A stretch of DNA of 64,000 nt from positions 1 to 64,000 of the forward strand of contig NZ_JAOCDM010000006.1 of NCBI RefSeq assembly GCF_029840925.1, given 5' to 3'. The position numbers and the translations under genes are program-made. Below the pieces are notes generated by a model, which searched no databases, was not told the origin of the DNA, and saw only the letters and a program-made list of their open reading frames with translations. Below, in pieces: positions 41,901-48,826 of the stretch (position 1 is the stretch's first letter; each line of letters starts with the position of its first letter). The stretch comes from Pseudomonas sp. GD03858. Lineage in GTDB: Bacteria > Pseudomonadota > Gammaproteobacteria > Pseudomonadales > Pseudomonadaceae.

Positions 41901-44900
41901 GATCGGCCTGGGCAAGGCGGGTATCCCCGGCGGCCAGGCTCAAGCTGGCCCCGCCACGCAAGCCCAGCTCGCCCTTGAGCGCATTCTCTTGCACCTGCGG
42001 CGGCAACCACACAGTGGCCTGGTCGTTGACCGGCAGGCTGGCGTCGAGCAGCTCCACCGGCCGCGTGGCTTGCAGCTGAACGCCTTCGGCCACGGTCAAC
42101 TGACGAATACCGCGCACGGTGTATTGAGCGAAGCCACGGGTGAACAAGTCCTCGCCGAGGTGGACGGCGTGGCCATCGGCCTGGCCGCCGATACGCACGC
42201 GGTCGCCCTGCAGATCGAGGGTGCCAGCGGCGCCGCTGCCATAGCCACGCAGCTCGCCATCCAATTGCAGGCGCCCGTTGCCGCCAGTGTCGAACACGCC
42301 GGCATGCAAGGTCAGGTTACCGCCGTTGCCGCCGCTCAGCTGGTTGCGCGCACCGCGCACCACGCCACCGGAGACCTCCAGCACGCTGTTCTGTCCCAGC
42401 AGCACGTCGCCCGAGCTGCGCAGCGACAAACTGCCAGCGTTACGCCAGGCCATGGCCTCGGCAAGGTTGCGGTCGCTGCGCGCGCCGCCGACATCCAGGC
42501 GCACGCCATCGCCGATCAGGACCTGAGCGCGCAGGGCGCTCGGCGTGGTCAGCGCGATATCTCGCAGGTCGGCGCCGTCGCGCTGGCGCAGCACATCGCC
42601 CAGCGCCATCTGCCCGCCCTTGGCCGTCAGGTCGGCAGCGACCCGCACCTGTGGTGCGTAAAGGTTCAGCTGGCCGCCATTGGCCAGGCGCAGCGCGTCA
42701 TCGACCTGGATCGATTCACTGGCGGCGACGGTCAGCCCCCCCAACGCGAAAGCGTTGAGCAGGTCGCTGTCCAGTACCAATCGCCCGAGTCGTTCGTCCG
42801 CCAGCGGCGCGAGCAACTGCGCCTCGGCACTGGTGCCACGGCTGCCGGCGGTCACAGCCACCTGGCGCAACGCCGGGCTCAGGCTGAACGCGAGGTCCTT
42901 GCTGGCGCTGAGATAGCCCGGCAGCTGCTGGCCGATGACCAGTTGCGCGCCACGGGCACGGGCACTGTGAACCTGCTTGTAACCATCCAGGCCAACTACC
43001 GGGGCCTGCGCCTGGCGCTCGTCCTGCCACGTTTCGCCGACCAGCCGGCCATCGAGCAACGCGCCCTGGGTGGCCACCACCAGGCTGCCGGCGTCGCGAC
43101 CGACGGTGTAGCCCTGTTCGAAGCGCTGTTGCGGCGCGATCAGCGGGTTGTAGAACAGGCGGGTCTGGTTCCAGCGCGTCGAGCTATCCTCGAAACCCTG
43201 GTAGATCCCGCTATAGAGCAGATCGCCCGGCGCGCGGGACAGCTCGTAGAGGCGCCCGTCCTCGCCACGCAGCCAGGTTTGCCGGACCTGGCCATCCTGC
43301 ACCGCCAGGGTGCCACCGGACAGGTTGATCTCGGCGCCGGCGCGGGTGACCAGGTCCTGGCCAGTGAAGGTCACGGTGCCGCCCTGGGCCATCCACTCGC
43401 CCACGCTGTGGTTGCGCGTACCCAGGTAGCCCCCCACTTCCAGCAGGCCGCCGGCGGTGTACCAACGATCGCTGGCATGACCATTGACGCCGGCCGCCAC
43501 ATGCACCAGTTCGCGCACGTCGACCCACACATCGCTGTTGATCAGCCCGCCCTTGTCGCGGTTGCCGGCGGCGTCGCGCTGCTCGTTGCCCTGGACATTG
43601 ACCTTGATGACGTTGCTTTCCATCGCCACCTTGACCCCGAGCGCGCCGGACACGTCGAGGCGCGCGCCGTCGTCGACCAGGCTGCGCCGACCGGCGCTGA
43701 CCGCCACCTGACCACCGGTAGCCAGGGTCAGCGAGCCATCCTGGAAATGCACGGTGCCGCCACTGACCACCTCCACCCGCGACTGCTCCGGACGGTCGAT
43801 CACGGTGCTGAGGTTGTCGAAGCGCCCACTGGCCAGATTGCCGTTGATGCCATTGACCAGCGCCCGTGAGGCTTCGCGCTGGCTGTCGAGCGCCGCGCTG
43901 TCGTCGAGCAGTACGGCGGTGACACTGCCCGGCCCGAGGCTGACGCTGCCGGTGGCATCACTGGCGGCGTTGAGCAGGTGGATGCTGCCACGCCGGTCCA
44001 CCGAGGTGCTGGCCAGCGCCACACCTCGCTGATCGACCTGATGCCCCGTCAGCGTGATGTCGCCGCCAGGGGCCTGGAGCAGGCCGCTGTTGACCACCGT
44101 GCCGGCGCTGCTGCCGGCCTTGAGACTGCCCGCCACTTCGTTGCCGCGCGTGGTCGAATAGCGATTCGCCTCGGTGCCCTGGCCACGGCGGATATAGAAA
44201 TCGTCAGCCGCCGCCAGGGTCGTCTGGCCCTTGCTGGCGATGATCTGCCCGTCGTTGCCCACCTCGCTGCCCAGCAGCAGCACATAGCCGCCGCCGCTGG
44301 TGGAGCCGGCGGGCTCGCGGGTGCTGATCCGCGCACCACGCTCGACCACCACCTTGCCAGCGGCATTGGTGAAGGTGGCCTGGCTGCCGTTGTTGTCGAC
44401 GTAAAGGCCGCGCTGGGTGAACTGCTCGTCGCTGATCTGCGCGGCGGCGGCCACCAGGTTGCGCACGTTGACCTGGCTGGCACCGTTGAACACCACACCG
44501 TTGCGGTTGATCAGCATCACCGTGCCGGGCGCCTCGATCTGGCCATGGATCTGGCTCGGCCGGGCGTTCGGGTCATTGACCCGGTTGAGCACGGCCCAGT
44601 CCGCCTGCTGCTCGAAGCGCACGGTGGTGTCGCGACCGACGTTGAAGGTCTCCCAGTTGAGAATGGCCTTGTCGGCGGTCTGCTCGATGCTCACCTGGGT
44701 CTTGTCGCCAGACTGGCTCTGCCGCGGCGCCTTGGCATTGAGCCAGCCTTGGGTGAGCGGGTTCTCGTCGACCTTCAGCCCGCCTTCGCCCAGGCCATTG
44801 GGCACCACCTGCGGTTGCACCTGGGCCAGGGTGCGGCCGTTGGCCTGGGCCGCCTGCTGGGCGGCGATGGCGGCCACCGTATTGTTGAGGTTGCCCACCG

Positions 44901-45192
44901 AACGCTGGAACTGCTGACTCAGCCGCTGCTGCTGGGCCAGTGGCGGTGGCGACCCTGGCAGCACCTGCCCTGCCCCGCCCGCAGCGACGCCAGCGCCTGG
45001 CGCGCTGGAGGCCCCCTTGGCGTTGAACCACGCCGAGCTGAACGGCTGGGCGGCCTGGGCGCCGCTCGCCAGCATCAGCAAGGCGATAGCCTGGGCCAGG
45101 GGCTTGAGCAGCATCGGCTCGCTGCCGGCAGGTTTGCCGCGACGCTGCACGGCGGTGGCTGAAAGGGCTGGCTGGGGCATGCCGCGCGACAT
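32923..45192 (-). CDS. Giant two-partner-secretion exoprotein (TpsA), PdtA-like filamentous haemagglutinin family
   Basis: A 4089-residue secreted protein. An extended N-terminal region (about 1-28) and hydrophobic core give signal cleavage near residue 47 (GAQA-AQPFSS). The TPS secretion domain (about 130-330) carries QVSIEQTADKAILNWETFNV, TVMLINRNGVVFNGASQ and NVRNLVAAAAQIS. The middle is a long Gly/Ala/Leu/Ser-rich beta-helical rod. The C-terminal 700 residues look like DUF3739 (GAGPLRIMAGRDIVNAGTVLG, then LFPDRDVAGNPVSYSGNATFYGGAG). Two Cys pairs occur (CSSGHC near 1997, CTARPTWC near 2993). Size and the adjacent DING gene recall PdtA of P. aeruginosa (about 4200 residues), but no TpsB/PdtB transporter gene is present here. 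AAGGA lies 8 bases before the ATG. One uninterrupted frame, no frameshift. Confidence 0.88.
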   Translation of the reverse strand: MSRGMPQPALSATAVQRRGKPAGSEPMLLKPLAQAIALLMLASGAQAAQPFSSAWFNAKGASSAPGAGVAAGGAGQVLPGSPPPLAQQQRLSQQFQRSVGNLNNTVAAIAAQQAAQANGRTLAQVQPQVVPNGLGEGGLKVDENPLTQGWLNAKAPRQSQSGDKTQVSIEQTADKAILNWETFNVGRDTTVRFEQQADWAVLNRVNDPNARPSQIHGQIEAPGTVMLINRNGVVFNGASQVNVRNLVAAAAQISDEQFTQRGLYVDNNGSQATFTNAAGKVVVERGARISTREPAGSTSGGGYVLLLGSEVGNDGQIIASKGQTTLAAADDFYIRRGQGTEANRYSTTRGNEVAGSLKAGSSAGTVVNSGLLQAPGGDITLTGHQVDQRGVALASTSVDRRGSIHLLNAASDATGSVSLGPGSVTAVLLDDSAALDSQREASRALVNGINGNLASGRFDNLSTVIDRPEQSRVEVVSGGTVHFQDGSLTLATGGQVAVSAGRRSLVDDGARLDVSGALGVKVAMESNVIKVNVQGNEQRDAAGNRDKGGLINSDVWVDVRELVHVAAGVNGHASDRWYTAGGLLEVGGYLGTRNHSVGEWMAQGGTVTFTGQDLVTRAGAEINLSGGTLAVQDGQVRQTWLRGEDGRLYELSRAPGDLLYSGIYQGFEDSSTRWNQTRLFYNPLIAPQQRFEQGYTVGRDAGSLVVATQGALLDGRLVGETWQDERQAQAPVVGLDGYKQVHSARARGAQLVIGQQLPGYLSASKDLAFSLSPALRQVAVTAGSRGTSAEAQLLAPLADERLGRLVLDSDLLNAFALGGLTVAASESIQVDDALRLANGGQLNLYAPQVRVAADLTAKGGQMALGDVLRQRDGADLRDIALTTPSALRAQVLIGDGVRLDVGGARSDRNLAEAMAWRNAGSLSLRSSGDVLLGQNSVLEVSGGVVRGARNQLSGGNGGNLTLHAGVFDTGGNGRLQLDGELRGYGSGAAGTLDLQGDRVRIGGQADGHAVHLGEDLFTRGFAQYTVRGIRQLTVAEGVQLQATRPVELLDASLPVNDQATVWLPPQVQENALKGELGLRGGASLSLAAGDTRLAQADREAALLDVRPGASIRVDALQSIALSSTAQLNMDGSLLAAGGKVSLLQAQPETVASGIEESLHNRSIRLGGDALIDVSGQALTALDSQGRRYGRVSAGGSIVIGGQIDHAKGVSDGAYLFVDVARGARLRADGASAVLDIRGQGPLSMASAGGSISLASSYGLRLDGSLSAMAGGASAAGGSLGVALDTGLYRRDGLQDELKVPRELVLGQGRGADDGLRYGHARLDVGAVERGGFASLALLSDGVLAFDGALDLTLAQGLQLYAGSLVLAEGSADDSRIRLRAPYVRLAGSNHLGGDQTLRPTIKGGLSQQASNALLQVEANLLEVRDELSLGARGNLSLSAGQQLQFDRRGFALTRLRSEGDIRFLGREIGSLPTELSSNADLELLAAQLYPVSGAYARVRTTQDATLRVGRVGTATPDVPLSVFGRLHLSAGQVEQGGVVRAPLGQVLLGDAGATGQDVRLLSGSITSVSAAGLRMPYGGTVDGLSYLYDGKPIGLLGGSGDIDQGVVLAGKRIDVQAGALIDLAGGGELTGAGFVSGRGGSTDARYHPLLQLDADGRLVLPSVASNPVYAIVPGLAVDYAPQAGEAGVAAPAIGQRITLDQGVPGLAAGTYTLLPANYALLPGAYRVELNGLAMAGPRGVSQAMRNGSWTTSGSLSVVNTGIQQPLPGQVILTAADTLRRYSQYNEMSYARFVKADALAKGVPRAALEADGKWLTLRLKPNADPETAFRFAGQARFDAARDGRGGSVSVLGLDAIEILADGQASDWNQPNRVALRASDLSALKASRLSIGARPEVLYGQGGNMLRFKESTANILVRSGAELRAGEVFLATDTARGAIVVEQGAAIITLGQGAVPFDANDGYLIDPNAHSLLALSNGRLDVLPSVAGDFFAPGSILIGGCSSGHCAGETRLYSEGSLFAATDRTFSLDDQVSFGTRHLGLAVGRINVGSAAALADAASAGVLGQGLTLNQQVLDRLFQGRAADGIPGLETLSLSAADSLNFFGDSRLDTYDPLTGRNRVQQLILGTPAIYGHGTASTRATIRTGSLVWNGARTLPGAPVAGGAGSGDGVLELRVEDLTFGYGPASQPDGTASMSRQTLGFSQVDIHASRQVSANHAGALQVYHQRGAWQPEGGFQYSGGNLLVDTPLWTGAAGSINRITAGGQLRVTGGGGALASGRDGVGAELALSGRQVTLDGTFSLPSGKLSVTAQQDLILGERARIDLAGRRLAFNDATQYSWGGDLLLTSATGDIRQAGGSLIDFSAANNRAGRLSATALGGQVSLLGQILGAASGDYDAGGTRVPYAQGSLEIRARQVDDFAGLNQRLNRDQVLGARSFQITQGDLIIGSELKARAINVSLDNGQLTVTGTVDASGAQVGSIRLAANHGLTLATGAVLDAHGSLLRVDSQGAIIDAPNRAVIELDSGDGLLTLSSGARLDLRHGTAASAGQHDGRARGTLLLTAPRVGGDIAGDIAIDARGRLDILGAQSIAVVGNQRYVDAPDGGTAASGRPYQYIDQAYLDAKHARNALFVDAVLANRDLLDNRLAALTDAAYAQALHVRPGLEIATRDDQTDLVVRGDLDLSGHRYASLNPSTAQTMSRGSGEVGHLTLRAGGNLEVHGSISDGFLPPELATGSDRLDGRGWILVPGTQPFKSDLVIPRSGVELAAGTRYPAGSTLNFDLPFADTSLPANTRLPSTLILATALTLPAGTVLDAAVRDAAGNVLYAAGSLLEQAVTLAADTQLDAGSRLPVGVAVRGGVWRKGVALPTGGLTQRGALALAVGALLPAGTDVKLPTGVFWVDLRQEVAGQQGRNWALGQMLPEGSQSWSMRLVAGADLDAADSRITRAEPEAGTLRLADQHYIATRVVETTPPTISYVWTKLAVGRVPGQPVPANLLPLCTARPTWCQKIETPGGVTKAQITAQTQLFSVLRTGTGDLELLSAGDWRMDSLYGVYTAGTQAPALLTQGVDPHQLPRGLQADGSVLGALGAGYESTAAQYRAWYPHQGGNLLIAAGGELTGNLVGPKSTDLVTRRQTPSAAVGNWLWRQGQTDAGTPAAWWLNFGSFAQDPASPPTLPYLVGFTGFGTLGGGNLDVRVAGAAGLVQSSGVDIVEVERSRGLNLVVASTGRVTADGRLVQTGGGDLDLRVGGGLNPGLAALTAADTLMDLQGTLVNLRGALQVEAASIGLLQSIYGSYGVEQDNSESRAYDPYTATRAKAWGGMTLMPGDSGVRLRSRGDLVVQGVGDPGRVPTFNSTPFTADDGTWMPGRGSSWFSLWTPRTSVELISLGGDLAPVVQSRSNAVTRNLTIDGGRVFYPTSLSASAISGSLYYGDSVRSSAGLASPESLMTAPSANTRLQLLAGDSIYAGGYAVSQAGTDASALATPLRPAFLGTSAGNLVLSTNLHGELPRNVWENPLFSFGLNTYVQGSARPSEPVRFYALDGDIVGLNTGEIIEYPLLGLKLYQGAGPLRIMAGRDIVNAGTVLGSQREAANNLVAGGGGGNLSRGNLVIHGDSHDVSLISAGRDIRLSSFNVAGPGQLEVIAGRNLFQSGPGVDSAYQEAAITSIGRVGGSGGGNDGASIAIIVGAGKQGPDYAGLLTRYLDPESLADPAQPLSAQSGKVARVYDQELLAWLRERFAFDGDGEAARAYFATLPAEQQRIFARQLYFAELRAGGREYNDADGPRTGSYLRGRQAIAALFPDRDVAGNPVSYSGNATFYGGAGIHTDFGGGIQVLTPGGQQVFGIEGEAPPSSAGVITQGSGDIQLYSQGSILLGQSRIMTTFGGSILGWSAQGDINAGRGSKTTVVYTPPKRTYDLWGNVGLAPSVPSTGAGIATLNPIAEVPPGDIDLIAPLGTIDAGEAGIRVSGNVNIAALQVVNAANIQVQGDAKGMPVVASVNTGAIASASAAASSATQAAEEAGRAQQAAARQRQPSVITVQVLGFGGERLVPGRDGASLNPRYNHQSPVQVLGAGALDERAKAQLTEEERGNLLL

Positions 45193-45357
45193 TGCAGGGT
45201 TCCTTGTGCGGGTTCTCGAAATCAGTCAGTGGCGGCCGTGATGCCGCTTTGCCATAAGGCGTCTCGGTCGCTGCGGGACCGAAGCTTTGTCATGCAAAGT
45301 TCATGGGGCTGGGGTATGGCGGCGGTTCGCGAACAGGCACCTTGTCCGCGCCCAATG

Positions 45358-45429
45358 AAAAAACCCCGGTGATACCCGCGGGCACCACCAGGGTCCATGC
45401 CCGCATCCCAGGGATACGGGCCACCGGGG
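45358..45429 (-). terminator. Rho-independent terminator of the DING-protein gene
   Basis: On the minus strand CCCCGGTG (45429-45422) pairs with CACCGGGG (45371-45364), with further internal pairing, and six T follow at once. It starts 10 bases after the stop of the DING gene, so the giant exoprotein gene needs its own promoter between 45193 and 45357. Confidence 0.8.
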
Positions 45430-45438
45430 ACTTGCGTG

Positions 45439-46581
45439 TTACGAGCGACCGATACCGTTGCACACGTTGGTGTTGGCGATATCCAGGCCTTCGTTGCCTG
45501 CGTTGGTCAGGAAGGCTTTCTTGATTTCGGCGGCGAAGGCGGCTGGCACCGGTACGAAGGAGTGGATACCGATGGCCAGGTCGTGGTTGCCGCTGTACAG
45601 GTCGTTGAGGAAGCCACGAATGGCGGCGGCGTCGGCGGCGTCCTTGTAGCACTGGCCAACCAGCAGGTTGGTGTAGCCAACGATCGGGTAGCCCGTGACC
45701 GGAACCGGCTTGTCGGTGGCGCCACGGCCGAAGGTCACGGCCCAGTTGGCCGGTTTTTCACGGCCAGTGCTCGGAGCGACGGCGCTGGCCAGGGCGGCCT
45801 GGGCGTTGTCGACGGTCGGCAGCACGGCAGTGCCGGTGGCCAGCTTGCTGACGCGAGCAACCTGGGCGTTGTTGGAGGTGTCGACGAAGTCAGGGCTGAC
45901 GTAGCCGATGGCGCCATCGGTGGCGTTGACGGCGGTGATCACGTCGGCGCTGCCCGCCACGCCCTGCCAGGTGCTCGGCTCGGTACCGACATTGGCGCTG
46001 GTGAAGGTGCTGCTGACCGAGAAGACGGTCGGGCAGGTGTCGTTCAGGAAGCGCGCCAGCAGCTCGGTGGTGCCGCTGCTGCCGTTACGGTAGATCACCT
46101 TGATCGGGGTGGAGTCGGCGCTGCCGAGCAGTTGGCCCCAGGTGGAGATGCTGCCGGAGAACACGCCGCACAGCTGCGAAGCGTTGACCTGCAGGTTGCC
46201 GACGCCGTTGCGATGGTAAGGGATGGTGACGGTGGTGCCGACGGCCGGGATCTGGATCAGGTTGCCCCACGCGGCGATTTTGGCCTGGTAGGCCGACAGT
46301 TCGCTGGCGCTGAGCACCGAGTCGGAACCGGCGAAGTCGACGTTGGTGCCGGTAGGCTGGTTGATCGACGCAGGCGCATTGGTCAGGAAAGCGGTCTTGC
46401 CACCGCCGCTGCCCACGCCGGTATAGCTGAAGCCGCTGGGCAGGATGCCTTCCCAGGTGGCGTTGCCGTTGTACAGCGGCTCAGGCAAGGTGGCGCCGCC
46501 ACCGACAACAGCAGCCATGGATTGGGCCGAAGCCAGGGTAGCAGCCACCAGGGAGGCGGCGATCACAGTACGCTTAAACAT
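45439..46581 (-). CDS. DING/PstS-type secreted phosphate-binding protein (alkaline phosphatase L-like)
   Basis: A 380-residue exported protein. The signal peptide MFKRTVIAASLVAATLASAQSMAA is followed by VVGGGATLPEPLY, the DING-family N-terminus GGGATLP but without the DING tetrapeptide itself. DFAGSDSVLSA, TTVTIPYHRNGVGNLQVNASQLCGVFSG, RNGSSGTTELLARFL and the four cysteines (QLCGV, DTCPT, GQCYK, NVCNG) fit the two disulfides of DING proteins. Such proteins bind phosphate; the P. aeruginosa homologue LapA is a low-molecular-weight alkaline phosphatase exported by the Hxc type II system. AGGAGA lies eight bases before the ATG; the frame stays open to 47070 but the signal peptide fixes the start. 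Confidence 0.9.
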   Translation of the reverse strand: MFKRTVIAASLVAATLASAQSMAAVVGGGATLPEPLYNGNATWEGILPSGFSYTGVGSGGGKTAFLTNAPASINQPTGTNVDFAGSDSVLSASELSAYQAKIAAWGNLIQIPAVGTTVTIPYHRNGVGNLQVNASQLCGVFSGSISTWGQLLGSADSTPIKVIYRNGSSGTTELLARFLNDTCPTVFSVSSTFTSANVGTEPSTWQGVAGSADVITAVNATDGAIGYVSPDFVDTSNNAQVARVSKLATGTAVLPTVDNAQAALASAVAPSTGREKPANWAVTFGRGATDKPVPVTGYPIVGYTNLLVGQCYKDAADAAAIRGFLNDLYSGNHDLAIGIHSFVPVPAAFAAEIKKAFLTNAGNEGLDIANTNVCNGIGRS

Positions 46582-47054
46582 GAAGCAATCTCCTATCGTC
46601 GTGTTCATACGTTGAGTGGGTCGCGCATTGCCGTGATTACAGGCCGAACCCCTGTTCCAGAGGGGTTGGCGACCTGTCCACGGAGGCAACATTCGCAGCT
46701 TGTGGTGACAGCCAGAGGAAAAAACATCGGGAGTTCGGCGGGGAAAAGCTCGGGTGTCGCGGGGTGGTTTTCGCGTTTGCCGCAGGGCTGCCAAGCGCCA
46801 GGACAGGCAGTGCGGGAGCGATCGCTCCGGAGGATCGCGGACGAAGCACTCGGGAGCTTGGCCGGCGAAGAAAAAAGAATCCGTCGGTGTCGAACGGTTC
46901 AAAGTCCCTGGTGGGTCATATCGACGATGCGCTTTACCCGCGAAGCAGGGTACGCGCTGAGACGGCGGGACCGTCCGTCGGTCAGGCGAAACGTGCTGTC
47001 GAAGCGCCAGGGCGTCATTCGACCAGTTGGTGAATCCCCCCTGGAGTCGCCGCC
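46582..47054. other. Non-coding region between the DING gene and a DUF899 gene
   Basis: It holds the promoters of two divergent genes. AACCCCT-gttcc-AGGGGTT-type pairing (46648-46668) makes a hairpin in the likely 5' leader of the DING gene. GGAGCGATCGCTCC (46815-46828) is a perfect 14-bp palindrome containing GCGATCGC. A half site, CTGTCAC, read on the minus strand near 46705, resembles one arm of a Pho box, but the second arm is not convincing. No gene seen. Confidence 0.35.
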
Positions 47055-47783
47055 ATGAGCAATGCCGCACACAAGCACGCCGTGGTTTCTCGCAGCCAGT
47101 GGCTCGCCGCCCGCCAGCAATTGTGGCTGCACGAAAAAGCCTTCACCCACCAGCGCGACGAACTGGCCGCCGCTCGCCGCGCCCTGCCCTGGGTGCACAT
47201 CGAACAGGACTATCGCTTCCACGGCCCCGACGGCGAGCTGACCCTGGCCGAGCTGTTCGCTGGGCGCAGCCAGCTGCTGGTCTATCACTTCATGTTCGCC
47301 GAGGGCTGGAACGAGGGCTGCCCGGGCTGCTCGTTCCTTGCCGATCACTTCGACGGCGCCAACCTGCACCTGGCCCACCATGACGTGACCCTGGTCGCGG
47401 TCTCGCGGGCCCCCTACGCCGAATTCCAGGCGTTTCGCCAGCGCATGGGCTGGCGCTTCCCCTGGTTTTCGTCGCACGGCAGCCCCTTCAACCAGGACTT
47501 CGCTGTCAGCGTCGCCACCGATGGCAGCGCCCAGTACAACTACGAACCCTATGCCGGAAACGAGAGCGAACTGCCCGGCTTGAGCGCCTTCTACCGCGAT
47601 GCCGACGGCACGGTCTACCACACCTATTCCACTTATGCCCGGGGCCTGGACATCCTGGTCAACACCTACAACTTCCTCGACCTCGCACCACTGGGGCGCA
47701 ATGAGGCAGGCACGATGGACTGGGTGCGTCACCACGATCGATATGAAGGCAGCGGCGGCAAGCCGCACTGCTGCGCAGAGTAA
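47055..47783 (+). CDS. DUF899 thioredoxin-like family protein
   Basis: A 242-residue cytoplasmic protein of the DUF899 family (thioredoxin fold). Family blocks are RRALPWVHIEQDYRFHGPDGELTLAELFAGRSQLLVYHFMF, then AEGWNEGCPGCSFLADHFD, with a CPGC dicysteine where thioredoxins have CxxC, and PWFSSHGSPFNQDFAV. Its function is not known; it may act on redox or sequester a ligand. GGAG is eight bases upstream of the ATG. It is convergent with the LysR gene. Confidence 0.88.
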   Translation: MSNAAHKHAVVSRSQWLAARQQLWLHEKAFTHQRDELAAARRALPWVHIEQDYRFHGPDGELTLAELFAGRSQLLVYHFMFAEGWNEGCPGCSFLADHFDGANLHLAHHDVTLVAVSRAPYAEFQAFRQRMGWRFPWFSSHGSPFNQDFAVSVATDGSAQYNYEPYAGNESELPGLSAFYRDADGTVYHTYSTYARGLDILVNTYNFLDLAPLGRNEAGTMDWVRHHDRYEGSGGKPHCCAE

Positions 47784-47792
47784 GGTCGCGCT

Positions 47793-48674
47793 TCAAATCG
47801 CCTGCTGCGCCAGCAGTTCGGTCAACACCTCGGCCAGGGTCTTGACCATCGCATCCGCCGTGGGGCGATGCACGATGACGATCTCGTAGCTGTCCACCTC
47901 CGGCAGCCCCTGTCCGGCGCCTAGCACCCGATGTTCATCGGTCGCCGCCCGGGGGGGCAGCAGGCTGATACCCATGCCATCGGCAACCGCCGCCTGGATG
48001 CCGCTCAGGCTCGAACTGGTGAAGCTGATGCGCCAGCGCCGGCCCATGCCTTCGAGCGCACCGATCATGTCGTCGCGGTACAGCCCGCGGGGCGGAAAAG
48101 TCACCAGCGGCACGGGGTCGAGGTCGAAGGCCGGCATCCGCGCACTGTCGATCCACTGCAGCCGCTCCGGCCAGCAGGCCACGCCCTCACGGCTGTTGCG
48201 GCGCTGCTTGAGCAGCACCAGGTCGAGCTCACCATTGTCGTAGGCCTGGCTGAGGTCGCGACACAAGCCACTGGTGACCTCCAGCTTGACCTGTGGATGA
48301 CGCCGGCTGAATGCGGACAAGGCATTGGTGGTACGGCCTCCGACGAAGTCCTCCGGCACGCCCAGGCGCACGGTGACACCGACCATGGCGCCCGCCAGGG
48401 CCTCGAGCATCTGGTCGTTGAGCGCCAGCATGTGCCGGGCATAGCCCAGCAACGTCTGTCCGGCATCGGTAGGCAGCACATCGCGATTGCCCCTTGCCAG
48501 CAGGCGATGGCCGACCATCTCTTCGAGGCGCCGGACCTTCTGGCTGATGGTCGACTGGGTGGAGTGCAGGCGCGCGGCGGCGGTGGTGAAGCTGCCGCAA
48601 TCGGCCACCACGACGATGGCCCGCAACAGGTCGAGGTCGAACAGGGCCCTATTCGATTTCACGCTGGTAGACAT
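47793..48674 (-). CDS. LysR-family transcriptional regulator
   Basis: A 293-residue LysR regulator. The N-terminal helix-turn-helix reads LRAIVVVADCGSFTTAAARLHSTQSTISQKVRRLEEMVG (about 14-55), followed by a substrate-binding effector domain (about 95-290, VRLGVPEDFVGG...). The ATG at 48674 gives a canonical N-terminus although its ribosome site is weak. It is divergent from the ankyrin protein gene (152 bp apart), which may be a target, as LysR regulators often control the neighbour gene. Confidence 0.9.
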   Translation of the reverse strand: MSTSVKSNRALFDLDLLRAIVVVADCGSFTTAAARLHSTQSTISQKVRRLEEMVGHRLLARGNRDVLPTDAGQTLLGYARHMLALNDQMLEALAGAMVGVTVRLGVPEDFVGGRTTNALSAFSRRHPQVKLEVTSGLCRDLSQAYDNGELDLVLLKQRRNSREGVACWPERLQWIDSARMPAFDLDPVPLVTFPPRGLYRDDMIGALEGMGRRWRISFTSSSLSGIQAAVADGMGISLLPPRAATDEHRVLGAGQGLPEVDSYEIVIVHRPTADAMVKTLAEVLTELLAQQAI

Positions 48675-48826
48675 CTTGGTATTCAACTTGTGAATGACAG
48701 CCCTGATTTCTACCACGGGCCAGAACACCCGGCAACATTCGCAAACGCACTGGGTTTCATCCAGATAATTCACTTCTGCTACAAGCACAGCTTGCCTAGC
48801 ATCGAACCACGCCCTTCCAGGAATCC

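Noticed and set aside
37045-43869. Two very long plus-strand open frames (996 and 999 codons) within the exoprotein gene
   Set aside because: They are GC-driven shadows of the repetitive exoprotein frame; their translations are rich in Gln, Ala, Arg and His without signal or fold.
45287-45304. Pho-box-like TTGTCAT-GCAA-AGTTCAT upstream of the giant exoprotein gene
   Set aside because: The second arm matches poorly and the direct repeats point away from the gene, so it is not convincing as a PhoB site despite the phosphate-linked homologues.
46582-47070. N-terminal extension of the DING-protein frame by up to 163 codons
   Set aside because: A clear signal peptide with a ribosome site begins at 46581; the upstream translation has no protein-like features.
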